This document shows, piece after piece, positions 1 through 7,344 of a stretch of DNA of 11,885 nt. How positions within the stretch are numbered: the stretch's first letter is position 1; each line of letters starts with the position of its first letter. Source of the DNA: an uncultured Collinsella sp. (GTDB taxonomy: Bacteria > Actinomycetota > Coriobacteriia > Coriobacteriales > Coriobacteriaceae); the NCBI GenBank assembly GCA_900554325.1, contig USHA01000070.1:1-11885 (forward strand), written 5' to 3'. The notes under the pieces were generated by a model, which saw only the letters and a program-made list of their open reading frames with translations, made no database searches and was not told the DNA's origin. The position numbers were made by a program, and so were the translations under genes.

Positions 1-21
1 GAGCCGTACGCTTGAACTTAG

Positions 22-52
22 AAGGGGGAGGCCTCGCGGCCTCCCCCTTTTT
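22..52 (+). terminator. Intrinsic terminator of the upstream transcription unit
   Basis: A perfect 12-bp stem (22-33 paired with 38-49) closes a TCGC tetraloop and runs into a five-T tract (48-52). It ends a unit entering from the left. One frame reads a short tail ending in TGA at 13-15, which could be the end of the upstream gene, but too little is present to identify it. Confidence 0.9.
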
Positions 53-102
53 GCGTTTGCGGGCTTTTGTCTCACATAGTAGCTGTGTTTTATAACCCTC
101 GT

Positions 103-132
103 TTGTCGCATCTTCTGTGAACGGGCTACAAT
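103..132 (+). promoter_or_regulatory. Sigma70-type promoter of the acpS operon
   Basis: A TACAAT -10 box (127-132) matches 5 of 6 consensus bases. TTGTCG (103-108) is a 4-of-6 match to the -35 box with an 18-base spacer. Transcription would start near 139, giving a leader of about 23 bases before the acpS start. It lies between an upstream terminator and the first gene of a packed gene run, where a promoter is expected. Confidence 0.6.
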
Positions 133-161
133 AACTTAGTCTGTGCGATATGGAGGTGAAC

Positions 162-701
162 ATGGCTGAAGCTGGTATCGGCGTTGATATCGTCGAGATT
201 TCCCGCATGAAATCAATTCTTGAAAAGACGCCGTCGTTTGCTCGGCGTGTGTTTACCGAAGAAGAGCGTGCTTATTGCGATGCATCATCGCGTCCCGCTG
301 CTCACTATGCCAGCCGCTTTGCTTCGCGCGAGGCGGTGCTTAAAGCTCTTGGCACGGGTTTTAGTCAAGGCGTGGGTCGCAAGGATGTTTCGGTAACGCG
401 TGATAAACTCGGCAAACCGAAGGCGCTGCTTTCGGGTCGTGCTCTCGAGATCGCTCAAGAACTGGGTGTTGTTGAGGTCGCTCTTTCCATTACGCTTACA
501 GGAGACTTGGCCGTTGCGAATGCCATCGCGATTACCGAAGATGCTCGGCCTAAGCCAAAAGAGGAAAAGGTGAGCACCAAGAAACGCGTAGCGCAGACAT
601 TTAAAGAGGCTCGCTCTGTTTTAGATGAGCTTGAGCAGCTGCAGAATTCAGCATTGACGGAGCACCTGGGCGATGCTTCGCAAGATACGCTAGGAGCATA
701 G
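162..701 (+). CDS. acpS: Holo-[acyl-carrier-protein] synthase (AcpS) with C-terminal extension
   Basis: Transfers 4'-phosphopantetheine from CoA to the acyl carrier protein in the cytosol, activating it for fatty-acid synthesis. Family signatures: GIGVDIVEISR (residues 5-15, Asp9 as Mg ligand), FARRVFTEEE (26-35) and RFASREAVLKALGTG (52-66, with the metal-binding Glu57 and Lys61). GGAGG at 152-156 sits five bases before ATG 162, so this start is preferred over the in-frame ATG at 150, which overlaps the ribosome site. Two things are odd. The usual SITHT-type motif near the C-terminus reads SITLT (109-113), with Leu for the conserved His. About 55 extra charged residues (125-179), partly helix-forming, follow the normal family end near 120. 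First gene of the operon; its stop touches the nnr start. Family call is firm; the role of the tail is unknown. Confidence 0.93.
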   Translation: MAEAGIGVDIVEISRMKSILEKTPSFARRVFTEEERAYCDASSRPAAHYASRFASREAVLKALGTGFSQGVGRKDVSVTRDKLGKPKALLSGRALEIAQELGVVEVALSITLTGDLAVANAIAITEDARPKPKEEKVSTKKRVAQTFKEARSVLDELEQLQNSALTEHLGDASQDTLGA

Positions 702-2318
702 ATGAAACCGGTTTTGAGTACCGAAGAAGTCGTTCGTCTCGAGGATATCATCGAACGCGAAGGGACTTCGAAGGCCGAGCTTATGGAGCTAGCGGGTGAG
801 TTTGCCGCCAACGAGGTCTTGAAGCTCAATCCCGATCGGGTTCTCGTTCTGGTCGGTTTTGGTAATAATGGCGGCGACGGTTGGGTTGCCGCCGATATCC
901 TGAGCCATAAGGGTGTGGACGTGGATATCGTTTCTCCGGTTGAGCCGGATGAGATTCCTGCTGCTCTGGCACGTCATGTTGCTCGTCGTACTGCCGGCCG
1001 CGATGTGCACGTTTGCGTCGGCCCCTCGCGTGACGAACTCGAGGTTTTGATCGATAAGGCCGATGTTGTTGTCGATGCCATTTTTGGTACCGGTTTCCAC
1101 GGAAATCTGCGTGCGCCGTTCTCCATCTGGATTCCTACGGTCAATGAATGCGCCGATTGTGTCGTATCCATTGATGTTCCCTCGGGCCTGAATGCCGAGA
1201 CGGGCGTTGTTGATGACGACTGCATTCGTGCCGAGCATACGGTGACGATGATTGCGCCCAAGATTGGTCTGTATAGCGCTGATGGTCCTGAGTATGCTGG
1301 CGATTTGATCTGCGGCAATCTTTACGACCGTCTTGACGAGGTCATCGATGATGTCGACCACGCCGCCGAGATTGTCGAGCCCGGTGACTTAGTTGATTAC
1401 TTTGCCCCACTACCTACGAATATCGATAAGTATTCCCGTGGCTCTGTGCTTATTGTCGCCGGATCTGCGCAATATCCTGGTGCTGCCATTATGGCGGCCA
1501 AGTCTGCAGCTCGCGCGGGTGCTGGTTACGTGGCAGTCGCGGCTCCTGACGCCTGCGCCAATCTTATTCGCATGGCACTTCCTTCGATTCCCGTCTTTGC
1601 TATTCCGTCTGATTCCCGCGGCTCCTTTGGCGCCGCTGCGCGCATGACTGTGTGCGAGATTGCAAAGAAGTACAGCTGTGTACTGTGCGGTCCCGGTATG
1701 ACGACATCTGCCGGCGCTATGCAGGTGGTTTCGGGCTTGCTCGAGCTTGATGTGCCGCTTATTTTGGACGCCGATGCACTCAACTGCCTTGCTAAGATTG
1801 CCATTGACGGTATTGATAGTAATCCCGAGATGTATCGTCGCGAGCAGCCGTTGGTTATGACGCCGCACTATCGTGAGCTTTCGCGTCTGGTTGCCGGTGA
1901 CGAGGTGAACGACCTTGGTACTGCGATTGCAGCCGCGCAGAAGGTTGTCTGGGCTGCAGGCTCTGACAATCTGGTGGTCATTGCCAAGGGGCCGACGACG
2001 GCTATCTGTGGCGTTGAGCGTGTGCTGCTGCCGCTCTCGGGTCCGGCTTCTCTGGCAACTGCCGGTTCGGGTGATGTTCTCGCGGGTATTTTGGCCGGCA
2101 CGCTTGCCACCATGCGCGACGAGATGGATCGTTGGGAGTTGCTGTATTCGTACGCCGTCGCACTTCACAGCTACGCCGGTTTTGCCGCGGCGACGGAGTA
2201 TGGTGAGAAGAGCGTCATCGCGACCGATCTTATCGACTTGATCGGTCCGGCCATGGAACTGGCGGCAAAGGATGCGCTCGAAGATCTGGGAATCATGGAC
2301 GAAGGGTCGGATGACTAA
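702..2318 (+). CDS. nnr: Bifunctional NAD(P)H-hydrate epimerase / ADP-dependent NAD(P)H-hydrate dehydratase
   Basis: Repairs hydrated, inactive NAD(P)H. The N-terminal YjeF_N domain (about 1-220) interconverts R and S hydrates, and the C-terminal ribokinase-like domain (about 235-520) dehydrates the S form using ADP (ATP in some relatives). Visible motifs: GNNGGDG (54-60), DAIFGTG (125-131) and SIDVPSGLN (156-164) in the epimerase; KYSRGSVLIVAGS (243-255), GPGM (330-333), LDADALN (355-361), IAKG (427-430) and GSGDVLAG (455-462, with the key Asp458) in the dehydratase. Its 538 residues fit a fused Nnr. One oddity is TPHYRE (387-392), where the family usually has TPHxGE, so Arg391 replaces Gly. 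The ATG abuts the acpS stop, with AGGAG at 692-696 as ribosome site, so the two are probably translationally coupled. Confidence 0.95.
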   Translation: MKPVLSTEEVVRLEDIIEREGTSKAELMELAGEFAANEVLKLNPDRVLVLVGFGNNGGDGWVAADILSHKGVDVDIVSPVEPDEIPAALARHVARRTAGRDVHVCVGPSRDELEVLIDKADVVVDAIFGTGFHGNLRAPFSIWIPTVNECADCVVSIDVPSGLNAETGVVDDDCIRAEHTVTMIAPKIGLYSADGPEYAGDLICGNLYDRLDEVIDDVDHAAEIVEPGDLVDYFAPLPTNIDKYSRGSVLIVAGSAQYPGAAIMAAKSAARAGAGYVAVAAPDACANLIRMALPSIPVFAIPSDSRGSFGAAARMTVCEIAKKYSCVLCGPGMTTSAGAMQVVSGLLELDVPLILDADALNCLAKIAIDGIDSNPEMYRREQPLVMTPHYRELSRLVAGDEVNDLGTAIAAAQKVVWAAGSDNLVVIAKGPTTAICGVERVLLPLSGPASLATAGSGDVLAGILAGTLATMRDEMDRWELLYSYAVALHSYAGFAAATEYGEKSVIATDLIDLIGPAMELAAKDALEDLGIMDEGSDD

Positions 2319-2320
2319 TC

Positions 2321-3466
2321 ATGAATAAAGCCGATTTGACGCGCTGGTCCTGGGTCGAGATCGACCGCGGGGCGCTCCGTCGCAACACGAGGGCCTATAA
2401 GAACTTGCTGAATCCACGTCAGCGCCTGTGCTGCGTGGTCAAGGCCGATGCTTATGGTCATGGAGCTGTTGAGTGCGCCAAGATCATGTATTCGGCCGGT
2501 GCCGACATGTTTGCCGTGGCGACGGTTAACGAGGGCGTTGAGCTCCGACAGGGCGGGATTACGAAACCCATCCTCATCCTAAGCGAGCCGCCTATCGAGG
2601 CCATTCCGACGTTGCTCGAGTTTGATATCATGCCTTCGGTCTATACGTCTGACTTTGCTCTTGCGTATGGCGAATGTGCCGTCGCGGCGGGCAAAGTGGG
2701 CAAGTATCATCTCGCCATCGAGACGGGCATGAATCGTATCGGCGTTCACTACACGCAGGTGCTCGACTTTGTCCGCGGTATAAATTTCCATCGCGGTATT
2801 CAGTGCGACGGCGTATTTACGCACTTCGCCACGGCCGATGAACCTTCGGGCTGGGACTACAAGCTGCAGTGTCAGCGCTTTACCGAGGCCGTTCAGGCCA
2901 TTAAGGATGCGGGTTTTGAGTGCGGTATCGTGCACTGCGCCAACACGCCGTCCTCGATGCTCGACCCCTCGATGCATTTTGATATGATCCGCGCCGGCGT
3001 TGGCTTGTATGGCATGCAGCCGTGCGAGCTGAGTGGCCGCGTGATGCAGCTTGATCCCGTTATGAGCGTCCATGCGCGCGTGACGCGCGTGGCACACCCT
3101 GCGATGGGTGAGGGCGTGGGCTACGGTTTTACCTACCGCGTACCGCGTACGCGCGTTCAGATCTGCACGCTGCCGATCGGTTATGCCGATGGCCTATCGC
3201 GTACGCTTTCCAATCGTATGGATGTGCTGTATCGCGGCGAGCGTGTGCATCAGGTTGGCAATATCTGCATGGACCAGTTTATGGTCGCCATTCAGTCCAA
3301 CCCGGCACACGAGATTCCCGAGGCCGAGTATGGTGACGAGATGATCATTGTCGGCCGCGATGGCGATGCCGAGATCACTATGGACGAGATGGCCCGACTG
3401 CGTGGAACGATTAACTACGAGGTCGCCTGCGGCTTTGGCATGCGTCTCGACAAGGTCTACGTGTAG
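2321..3466 (+). CDS. alr: Alanine racemase
   Basis: PLP-dependent racemase making D-alanine for peptidoglycan. Lys41 in VVKADAYGHG is the PLP lysine. TGMNRIG (135-141) holds the active-site Met-Asn-Arg, HCANTP (205-210) and RAGVGLYG (224-231, Arg225 facing the PLP ring nitrogen) are family hallmarks, and Tyr268 in VGYG is the expected second catalytic base. PIGYADG (285-291) and GNICMDQ (313-319) are also conserved. At 381 residues it has normal length and looks intact. The start lies two bases after the nnr stop. Its ribosome site is weak (GAAGGG, 14 bases upstream), so translation probably depends on coupling to nnr. Confidence 0.96.
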   Translation: MNKADLTRWSWVEIDRGALRRNTRAYKNLLNPRQRLCCVVKADAYGHGAVECAKIMYSAGADMFAVATVNEGVELRQGGITKPILILSEPPIEAIPTLLEFDIMPSVYTSDFALAYGECAVAAGKVGKYHLAIETGMNRIGVHYTQVLDFVRGINFHRGIQCDGVFTHFATADEPSGWDYKLQCQRFTEAVQAIKDAGFECGIVHCANTPSSMLDPSMHFDMIRAGVGLYGMQPCELSGRVMQLDPVMSVHARVTRVAHPAMGEGVGYGFTYRVPRTRVQICTLPIGYADGLSRTLSNRMDVLYRGERVHQVGNICMDQFMVAIQSNPAHEIPEAEYGDEMIIVGRDGDAEITMDEMARLRGTINYEVACGFGMRLDKVYV

Positions 3467-3474
3467 GAGCCGCT

Positions 3475-4095
3475 ATGGGCGTCATGCACATCCCCGGCCA
3501 TACCCATCAGGCACCACGTGAGGTCGCACTCGAGGAAATTGAGGCCGTTCTGGGCGATTGTCACCTCTGCCAGCTCTACCAGTCGCGTCACAATATCGTG
3601 TTTGGCGTGGGAAACCCCCGCGCTCGCGTGATGTTTATTGGTGAGGCGCCGGGCCGCAATGAGGATTTGCAGGGCGAGCCCTTTGTGGGGGCGGCAGGCG
3701 AGGACCTCAACGGCATTTTGTCGCTGGCGGGCCTCAAACGCGAAGACGTCTACATTGCCAACGTGCTTAAGTGCCGCCCGCCGGGAAACCGCAATCCGCG
3801 TCCCGAGGAAGTGTTGGCTTGCTCGCCGTTTTTGCGTGAGCAGATTCGAAGCATCTGGCCTGATATTATCGTGACGCTCGGCAACCCCGCGACGCACTTT
3901 GTGCTTAAGACCGAGATTGGCATTACTAAGCTGCGCGGCAGGTTCCACCAGATGGGGCATTTTGTAGTAATGCCCACTTTTCATCCGGCAGCAGCGCTGC
4001 GCAATCCGGCGTGGCAGGAGCTGCTGGAGGAAGACTTTAAGATGCTGGGCGACTATCTGGAGCGACATCCCGCACCAGAGGACGCCTCGGAATAA
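3475..4095 (+). CDS. Family 4 uracil-DNA glycosylase (iron-sulfur type)
   Basis: Removes uracil from DNA, starting base-excision repair of deaminated cytosine. Four cysteines (29, 32, 100, 116) match the [4Fe-4S] ligands of family 4 UDGs. GEAPGRNED (56-64) is catalytic motif A, FVGAAG (70-75) lies in the uracil pocket, GNRNPRPEE (104-112) is a family signature and TFHPAAALRNP (168-178) is the motif B loop. The 206 residues fit the family. The ribosome site AGGAG (3465-3469) overlaps the alr stop and lies five bases before the ATG, so alr and this gene are probably cotranslated. It could have been annotated as a phage SPO1-type polymerase-related protein, a common label for this family. Confidence 0.93.
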   Translation: MGVMHIPGHTHQAPREVALEEIEAVLGDCHLCQLYQSRHNIVFGVGNPRARVMFIGEAPGRNEDLQGEPFVGAAGEDLNGILSLAGLKREDVYIANVLKCRPPGNRNPRPEEVLACSPFLREQIRSIWPDIIVTLGNPATHFVLKTEIGITKLRGRFHQMGHFVVMPTFHPAAALRNPAWQELLEEDFKMLGDYLERHPAPEDASE

Positions 4096-4107
4096 TAAGG
4101 AGCATAT

Positions 4108-4614
4108 ATGTCCCTGGAGCGCCTGGGGGTAGGTACTTACAAAACGACTTGCGCTGCCGATACGGAGTACTTTGGCGAGCTAATTGCACCGTGCCTTGAG
4201 GACGGAGATGTGCTCATCCTGACCGGTGGCCTGGGAGTGGGCAAAACTCACTTTACCAAGGGCGTCTCGCGCGGGCTGGGCGATGGGCATATGGTTACGA
4301 GCCCTACGTTTGCGCTCATGGCCGTTCACGATCAAGGTCGTATTCCGCTGTTTCACTTTGATCTATACCGCCTGGAGCATGCCTACGAGCTCGAGGATAC
4401 GGGCATTTTCGATGTGCTGGGCTATGAGGGTGCTTGCCTGCTGGAATGGGGCGAACAATTCCAGGACGAGCTGACGGATGAGTATCTTTCGGTGACGCTC
4501 AAGCGTGATGAGGGCGACAGCGATGTGCGAACGATAACGCTTGAGGCGCACGGTGACCGCGCAATGGAGCTTTCCCATTTGATTGATAAGGCTGTACAAG
4601 ATGAGCTTGCATAA
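4108..4614 (+). CDS. tsaE: tRNA t6A37 biosynthesis ATPase TsaE
   Basis: P-loop ATPase that resets the TsaB-TsaD complex during transfer of the threonylcarbamoyl group to A37 of ANN-reading tRNAs. Walker A is GGLGVGKTH (40-48; most relatives end in KTT, here His48). VTSPTFALM (63-71) is the switch-I-like loop, HFDLYRLE (83-90) is the conserved acidic motif and EWGEQ (113-117) matches the usual EWPE. At 168 residues it is normal length. AAGGAG (4097-4102) sits five bases before the ATG. Its last 14 bases overlap the start of the fused tsaB-rimI-tsaD gene, its direct partner. Confidence 0.95.
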   Translation: MSLERLGVGTYKTTCAADTEYFGELIAPCLEDGDVLILTGGLGVGKTHFTKGVSRGLGDGHMVTSPTFALMAVHDQGRIPLFHFDLYRLEHAYELEDTGIFDVLGYEGACLLEWGEQFQDELTDEYLSVTLKRDEGDSDVRTITLEAHGDRAMELSHLIDKAVQDELA

Positions 4615-6985
4615 CGACAACGCGCTGGTGGTGGCGCTCGATACCTCGACCGACATGCTTGCCTGCGCGGCAAGTTGGATTGATAGACAGACGGGCGAGA
4701 CGAAGCTCGTGAGTGGCGACCACATGTGTCGCCGTCACGCCAACGTTGAGCTCGTGAATACCGTTGATGGCGTGCTGGCTCAAGCCGGTCTGGATCGCAG
4801 CGATGTTGGTTGCTATGTGGTCGGCCGCGGCCCGGGGTCCTTTACGGGTGTGCGCATCGGCATCTCCACTGCCAAGGGCCTCGCGCGTGGTGCCAATGTT
4901 CCGCTGCTGGGCGTGTCGACGCTCGACGCTTGCGCTTGGACGGCGTGGAAGGCTGGCGTGCGCGGCAAGCTTGGTATCTTGGCCGATGCTATGCGCGGTG
5001 AGGTATATCCGGCGCTGTATATGCTGGTCGATGAGGGCCCCGAGCGTCAATTTGAGCGCGAACACGTGGTCAAGGCCGCCGTGGCGCTCGATGAGTGGCG
5101 CCAAGCAGCGGACTGGGACCAGGTTCAGCTGACCGGTGACGGTCTCGTGCGCTATGGCAAGCTGCTGGGTGAGGACGAGACCGCCCGCTGCGTGGAGCGC
5201 GACCTGTGGTGGCCTTCGGGCGAGGGCTTGCTGCTCGCGCACGCTGCGGGTGACGGCGATCCGGCTCGTGTCCTGCCGATTTACACGCGCCTTTCGGATG
5301 CCGAGGAAAACGAGCGCAAGCGTCTTGGTCTCGCCGAGAGTGCGCAGAGCGAAATTACGGGCGTTGCCGATGAGCTCGCCGGTCGTCATCTGCAGTTCCG
5401 CCCCATGGGCGCGGCGGATGCCGAGGGCGCGAGCGCGCTGGAGGCTGCCTGCTTTGAAGGTGCCGGACACGAGGCGTGGACGCCGGGCATGTTCCTGTCC
5501 GAACTGGGCGAGGGCGTCGCTGCACCGCGTAGTTGGTGGGTGGCACACGACGACGGCAAGCTGCTGGGCCTTGCCGGCGGTATGGTCGTGGACGGTGATG
5601 TGCAGATTCTGGATGTCGCCGTCGACCCGGCACATCGCCGTGAGGGCATTGCCCGCAAGCTGCTGTCGCATGTGAGCTATGATGCCCAGATGCTCGGCTG
5701 CACCACGGCTTCGCTCGAGGTCGAGGACGGCAACGAGGGAGCGATCGCGCTTTATAACGCTCTGGGCTTTACCGAGGCTGGCCGTCGCCGCGGCTACTAT
5801 GGTGCCGGCAAGGATGCCATCGTCATGACGGCCCCACTTCCCCTCGTACTTCCGGTCGATAACGCCTCGCCCGAGCCGACGGCAGCCGAGCAACGCGTAT
5901 GGCCGCTGCCTGCGCCTGGGCGCTCCGAGGGGGAGCGTGCCGAAATTGAACGCCGCCGCCTAGTGCTCGCTATCGAGAGTTCCTGCGACGAGACGGCCGT
6001 GGCGATTATCGATGCGGATGGCAATATGCTGGCCAACCAGGTGTCGACGCAGATTGATTTCCATGCCCGTTTTGGCGGCGTGGTGCCCGAAATCGCCTCG
6101 CGCAAGCACGTTGAGGTGATTGTGAGTGTCGTGGATGCGGCGCTCGAGGATGCCGCAGCATCGCTTGGTCTTGAGGGTGGAGCCATTGCACCAAGTGAGC
6201 TTGCCGCCGTGGGCGTGACGCAGGGTCCGGGCCTGGTGGGCGCGCTCGTGGTTGGCGTCGCCTTCGCCAAGGGCTTTGCCTACGCTGCTGGCAAGCCGCT
6301 CGTATGCGTCAACCATCTGGAGGGGCACCTGTTTGCCAACCTGCTGGCGCAGCCCGACCTCAAGCCGCCGTTCATCTTCACGCTTGTCTCGGGCGGGCAC
6401 ACCATGCTCGTGCACGTAAAGGCATGGGGCGACTACGAGGTGCTCGGTGAGACGCTCGACGACGCCGTGGGCGAGGCCTTCGACAAGGTGGCCAAGGCGC
6501 TGGGCCTGGGCTATCCCGGTGGCCCCATCATCTCTAAGCTGGCCGAGACGGGCAACCCCAAGGCGATCGATTTCCCCCGTGCGCTTAACAGCAGGGGGGA
6601 CTACCGCTTCTCGCTTTCGGGCCTCAAGACGGCGGTGACGCTCTACATCGAGCAAGAGACCAAGGCCGGGCGCACGATTCACCTGCCCGATCTGGCGGCT
6701 TCGTTTGAGGCAGCTGTCTTTGACGTGCAGTACAAGAAGGCCAAAAACGCACTGCACGCTACCGGATGCAAGGAATACTGCATCGGTGGCGGCGTCTCGG
6801 CCAACCCGCATCTGCGCGAGATGATGATCAAGAAGCTTGGGCGTCAGGGGATTCGCGTAACGGTGCCGCCCTTGTCTGCCTGTACCGATAACGCCGCCAT
6901 GATCGCGGAGGTCGCTCGCCGTAAATTCGACCGAGGCGAAATCTCGCCGTTCGATGTCGACGCCGATCCAAACATGACGCTGTAG
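4601..6985 (+). CDS. tsaB-rimI-tsaD: Trifunctional TsaB - RimI - TsaD fusion protein
   Basis: One 794-residue protein carries three usually separate enzymes. Residues 1-235 are TsaB, the TsaD partner subunit (ALDTST 12-17, GRGPGSFTGVRIG 75-87, PIYTR 226-230). Residues 264-412 are a GNAT domain like RimI, which acetylates the N-terminal Ala of ribosomal protein S18 (RREGIA 346-351 for acetyl-CoA, LEVEDGN 372-378, ALYNALGF 383-390, GYY 398-400). Residues 453-794 are TsaD, the threonylcarbamoyl transferase (IESSCDETA 458-466, metal ligands in HLEGH 572-576, SGGHT 597-601, DDAVGEAFDKVAKALGLGYP 620-639, GGGVSAN 729-735, CTDNAAM 761-767). A Pro/Glu-rich linker (413-450) separates RimI from TsaD. 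ATG 4601 is preferred over TTG 4583: AAGG at 4588-4591 gives normal spacing and TsaB homology begins there. All key residues look intact. Last gene of the operon. Confidence 0.94.
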   Translation: MSLHNDNALVVALDTSTDMLACAASWIDRQTGETKLVSGDHMCRRHANVELVNTVDGVLAQAGLDRSDVGCYVVGRGPGSFTGVRIGISTAKGLARGANVPLLGVSTLDACAWTAWKAGVRGKLGILADAMRGEVYPALYMLVDEGPERQFEREHVVKAAVALDEWRQAADWDQVQLTGDGLVRYGKLLGEDETARCVERDLWWPSGEGLLLAHAAGDGDPARVLPIYTRLSDAEENERKRLGLAESAQSEITGVADELAGRHLQFRPMGAADAEGASALEAACFEGAGHEAWTPGMFLSELGEGVAAPRSWWVAHDDGKLLGLAGGMVVDGDVQILDVAVDPAHRREGIARKLLSHVSYDAQMLGCTTASLEVEDGNEGAIALYNALGFTEAGRRRGYYGAGKDAIVMTAPLPLVLPVDNASPEPTAAEQRVWPLPAPGRSEGERAEIERRRLVLAIESSCDETAVAIIDADGNMLANQVSTQIDFHARFGGVVPEIASRKHVEVIVSVVDAALEDAAASLGLEGGAIAPSELAAVGVTQGPGLVGALVVGVAFAKGFAYAAGKPLVCVNHLEGHLFANLLAQPDLKPPFIFTLVSGGHTMLVHVKAWGDYEVLGETLDDAVGEAFDKVAKALGLGYPGGPIISKLAETGNPKAIDFPRALNSRGDYRFSLSGLKTAVTLYIEQETKAGRTIHLPDLAASFEAAVFDVQYKKAKNALHATGCKEYCIGGGVSANPHLREMMIKKLGRQGIRVTVPPLSACTDNAAMIAEVARRKFDRGEISPFDVDADPNMTL

Positions 6986-7002
6986 CTGGTACGGCGCGGT
7001 CC

Positions 7003-7127
7003 CCGGACGGAGGGGCCGGATATAAGGTTTCCTGCTTTACAGTCCTGCGCAAGACTAAGGCCACATTAAGTGGCCTTCTTTGCGTGCGGAACTCGCGATA
7101 AACCTTATATCCGGCCCCTCCGCCCGG
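7003..7127. repeat. Palindromic intergenic repeat element, copy 1 (complete)
   Basis: Outer arms 7003-7030 and 7100-7127 are complementary at 27 of 28 positions (23 in an unbroken run, 7008-7030 with 7100-7122; the mismatch is A7007/C7123). Inside is a hairpin AGGCCAC-ATTAA-GTGGCCT (7058-7076), plus a further short stem CGCAA/TTGCG (7048-7052 with 7080-7084). Bases 7026-7103 align without gaps to 11808-11885 at 70 of 78 positions. It starts 18 bases after the tsaD stop, so it may also act as a transcript end. The inner hairpin is followed only by CTTCTTTG, a poor U-tract, and copy 2 lacks even that. No transposase is nearby. It could be a REP- or MITE-like element or a structured RNA. Confidence 0.85.
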
Positions 7128-7244
7128 CTCCCACGGCTCTCAGGGGCATCTCTCATGCAAAAACTGTCGTGGGGTAAAGTCCGAGGTCAGTGGCGTTTTA
7201 TACCGAGAAATCCAAAAAAGTTGAAAATTCATTACAAATTTGCG

Positions 7245-7273
7245 TTGACTTTAGGTAACTAAAGTTTCATACT
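7245..7273 (+). promoter_or_regulatory. Sigma70-type promoter of the cstA leader
   Basis: TTGACT (7245-7250, 5 of 6) and CATACT (7268-7273, 4 of 6) are separated by exactly 17 bases. The preceding 7212-7241 is rich in A and T, like an UP element. Transcription would begin near 7280, giving an untranslated leader of about 235 bases before cstA that contains a short ORF and a terminator. The stretch 7128-7211, between the repeat and this promoter, shows nothing recognisable beyond a 6-bp inverted repeat (7130-7135/7168-7173). Confidence 0.65.
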
Positions 7274-7291
7274 CCTTTTCAACCACTGGGG

Positions 7292-7320
7292 GATGTGAAC
7301 ACGCACGGATCGTTCACATC
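7292..7320. repeat. Inverted repeat GATGTGAAC-N11-GTTCACATC at the start of the cstA leader
   Basis: A perfect 9-bp inverted repeat with an 11-base spacer, lying about 12 to 40 bases after the predicted transcription start. It could be a repressor operator (a roadblock just downstream of the promoter) or a 5' mRNA hairpin. The spacing differs from a CRP site (TGTGA-N6-TCACA). The sequence shows the symmetry; the role is inferred. Confidence 0.5.
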
Positions 7321-7344
7321 ATGATTGAAGAGGATTTCTTAGAC

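Noticed and set aside
150..161. ATG 150 as acpS start, TTG 4583 as tsaB-rimI-tsaD start, ATG 9564 as start of the JetD-like protein
   Set aside because: In each case a later in-frame start (162, 4601, 9588) has the properly spaced ribosome site, and family homology starts there where it can be judged.
4499..5893. 464-codon open frame on the minus strand opposite tsaE and tsaB-rimI
   Set aside because: Antisense shadow of a gene with firm family motifs on the + strand; its own translation has no recognisable motif, only His/Arg/Ala-rich composition.
7058..7081. Inner hairpin of the repeat as a canonical intrinsic terminator
   Set aside because: The tail is CTTCTTTG in copy 1 and CCTGTTCG in copy 2, so the U-tract is not conserved; termination may still occur but is not what the element conserves.
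7080..7262. Possible 60-codon + strand gene in the intergenic region
   Set aside because: It begins inside the palindromic repeat, lacks a ribosome site and has no conserved-looking sequence; its end overlaps the cstA promoter.
7292..7320. CRP-like TGTGA...TCACA
   Set aside because: The half-sites are 15 bases apart rather than 6, so they do not form a CRP site.
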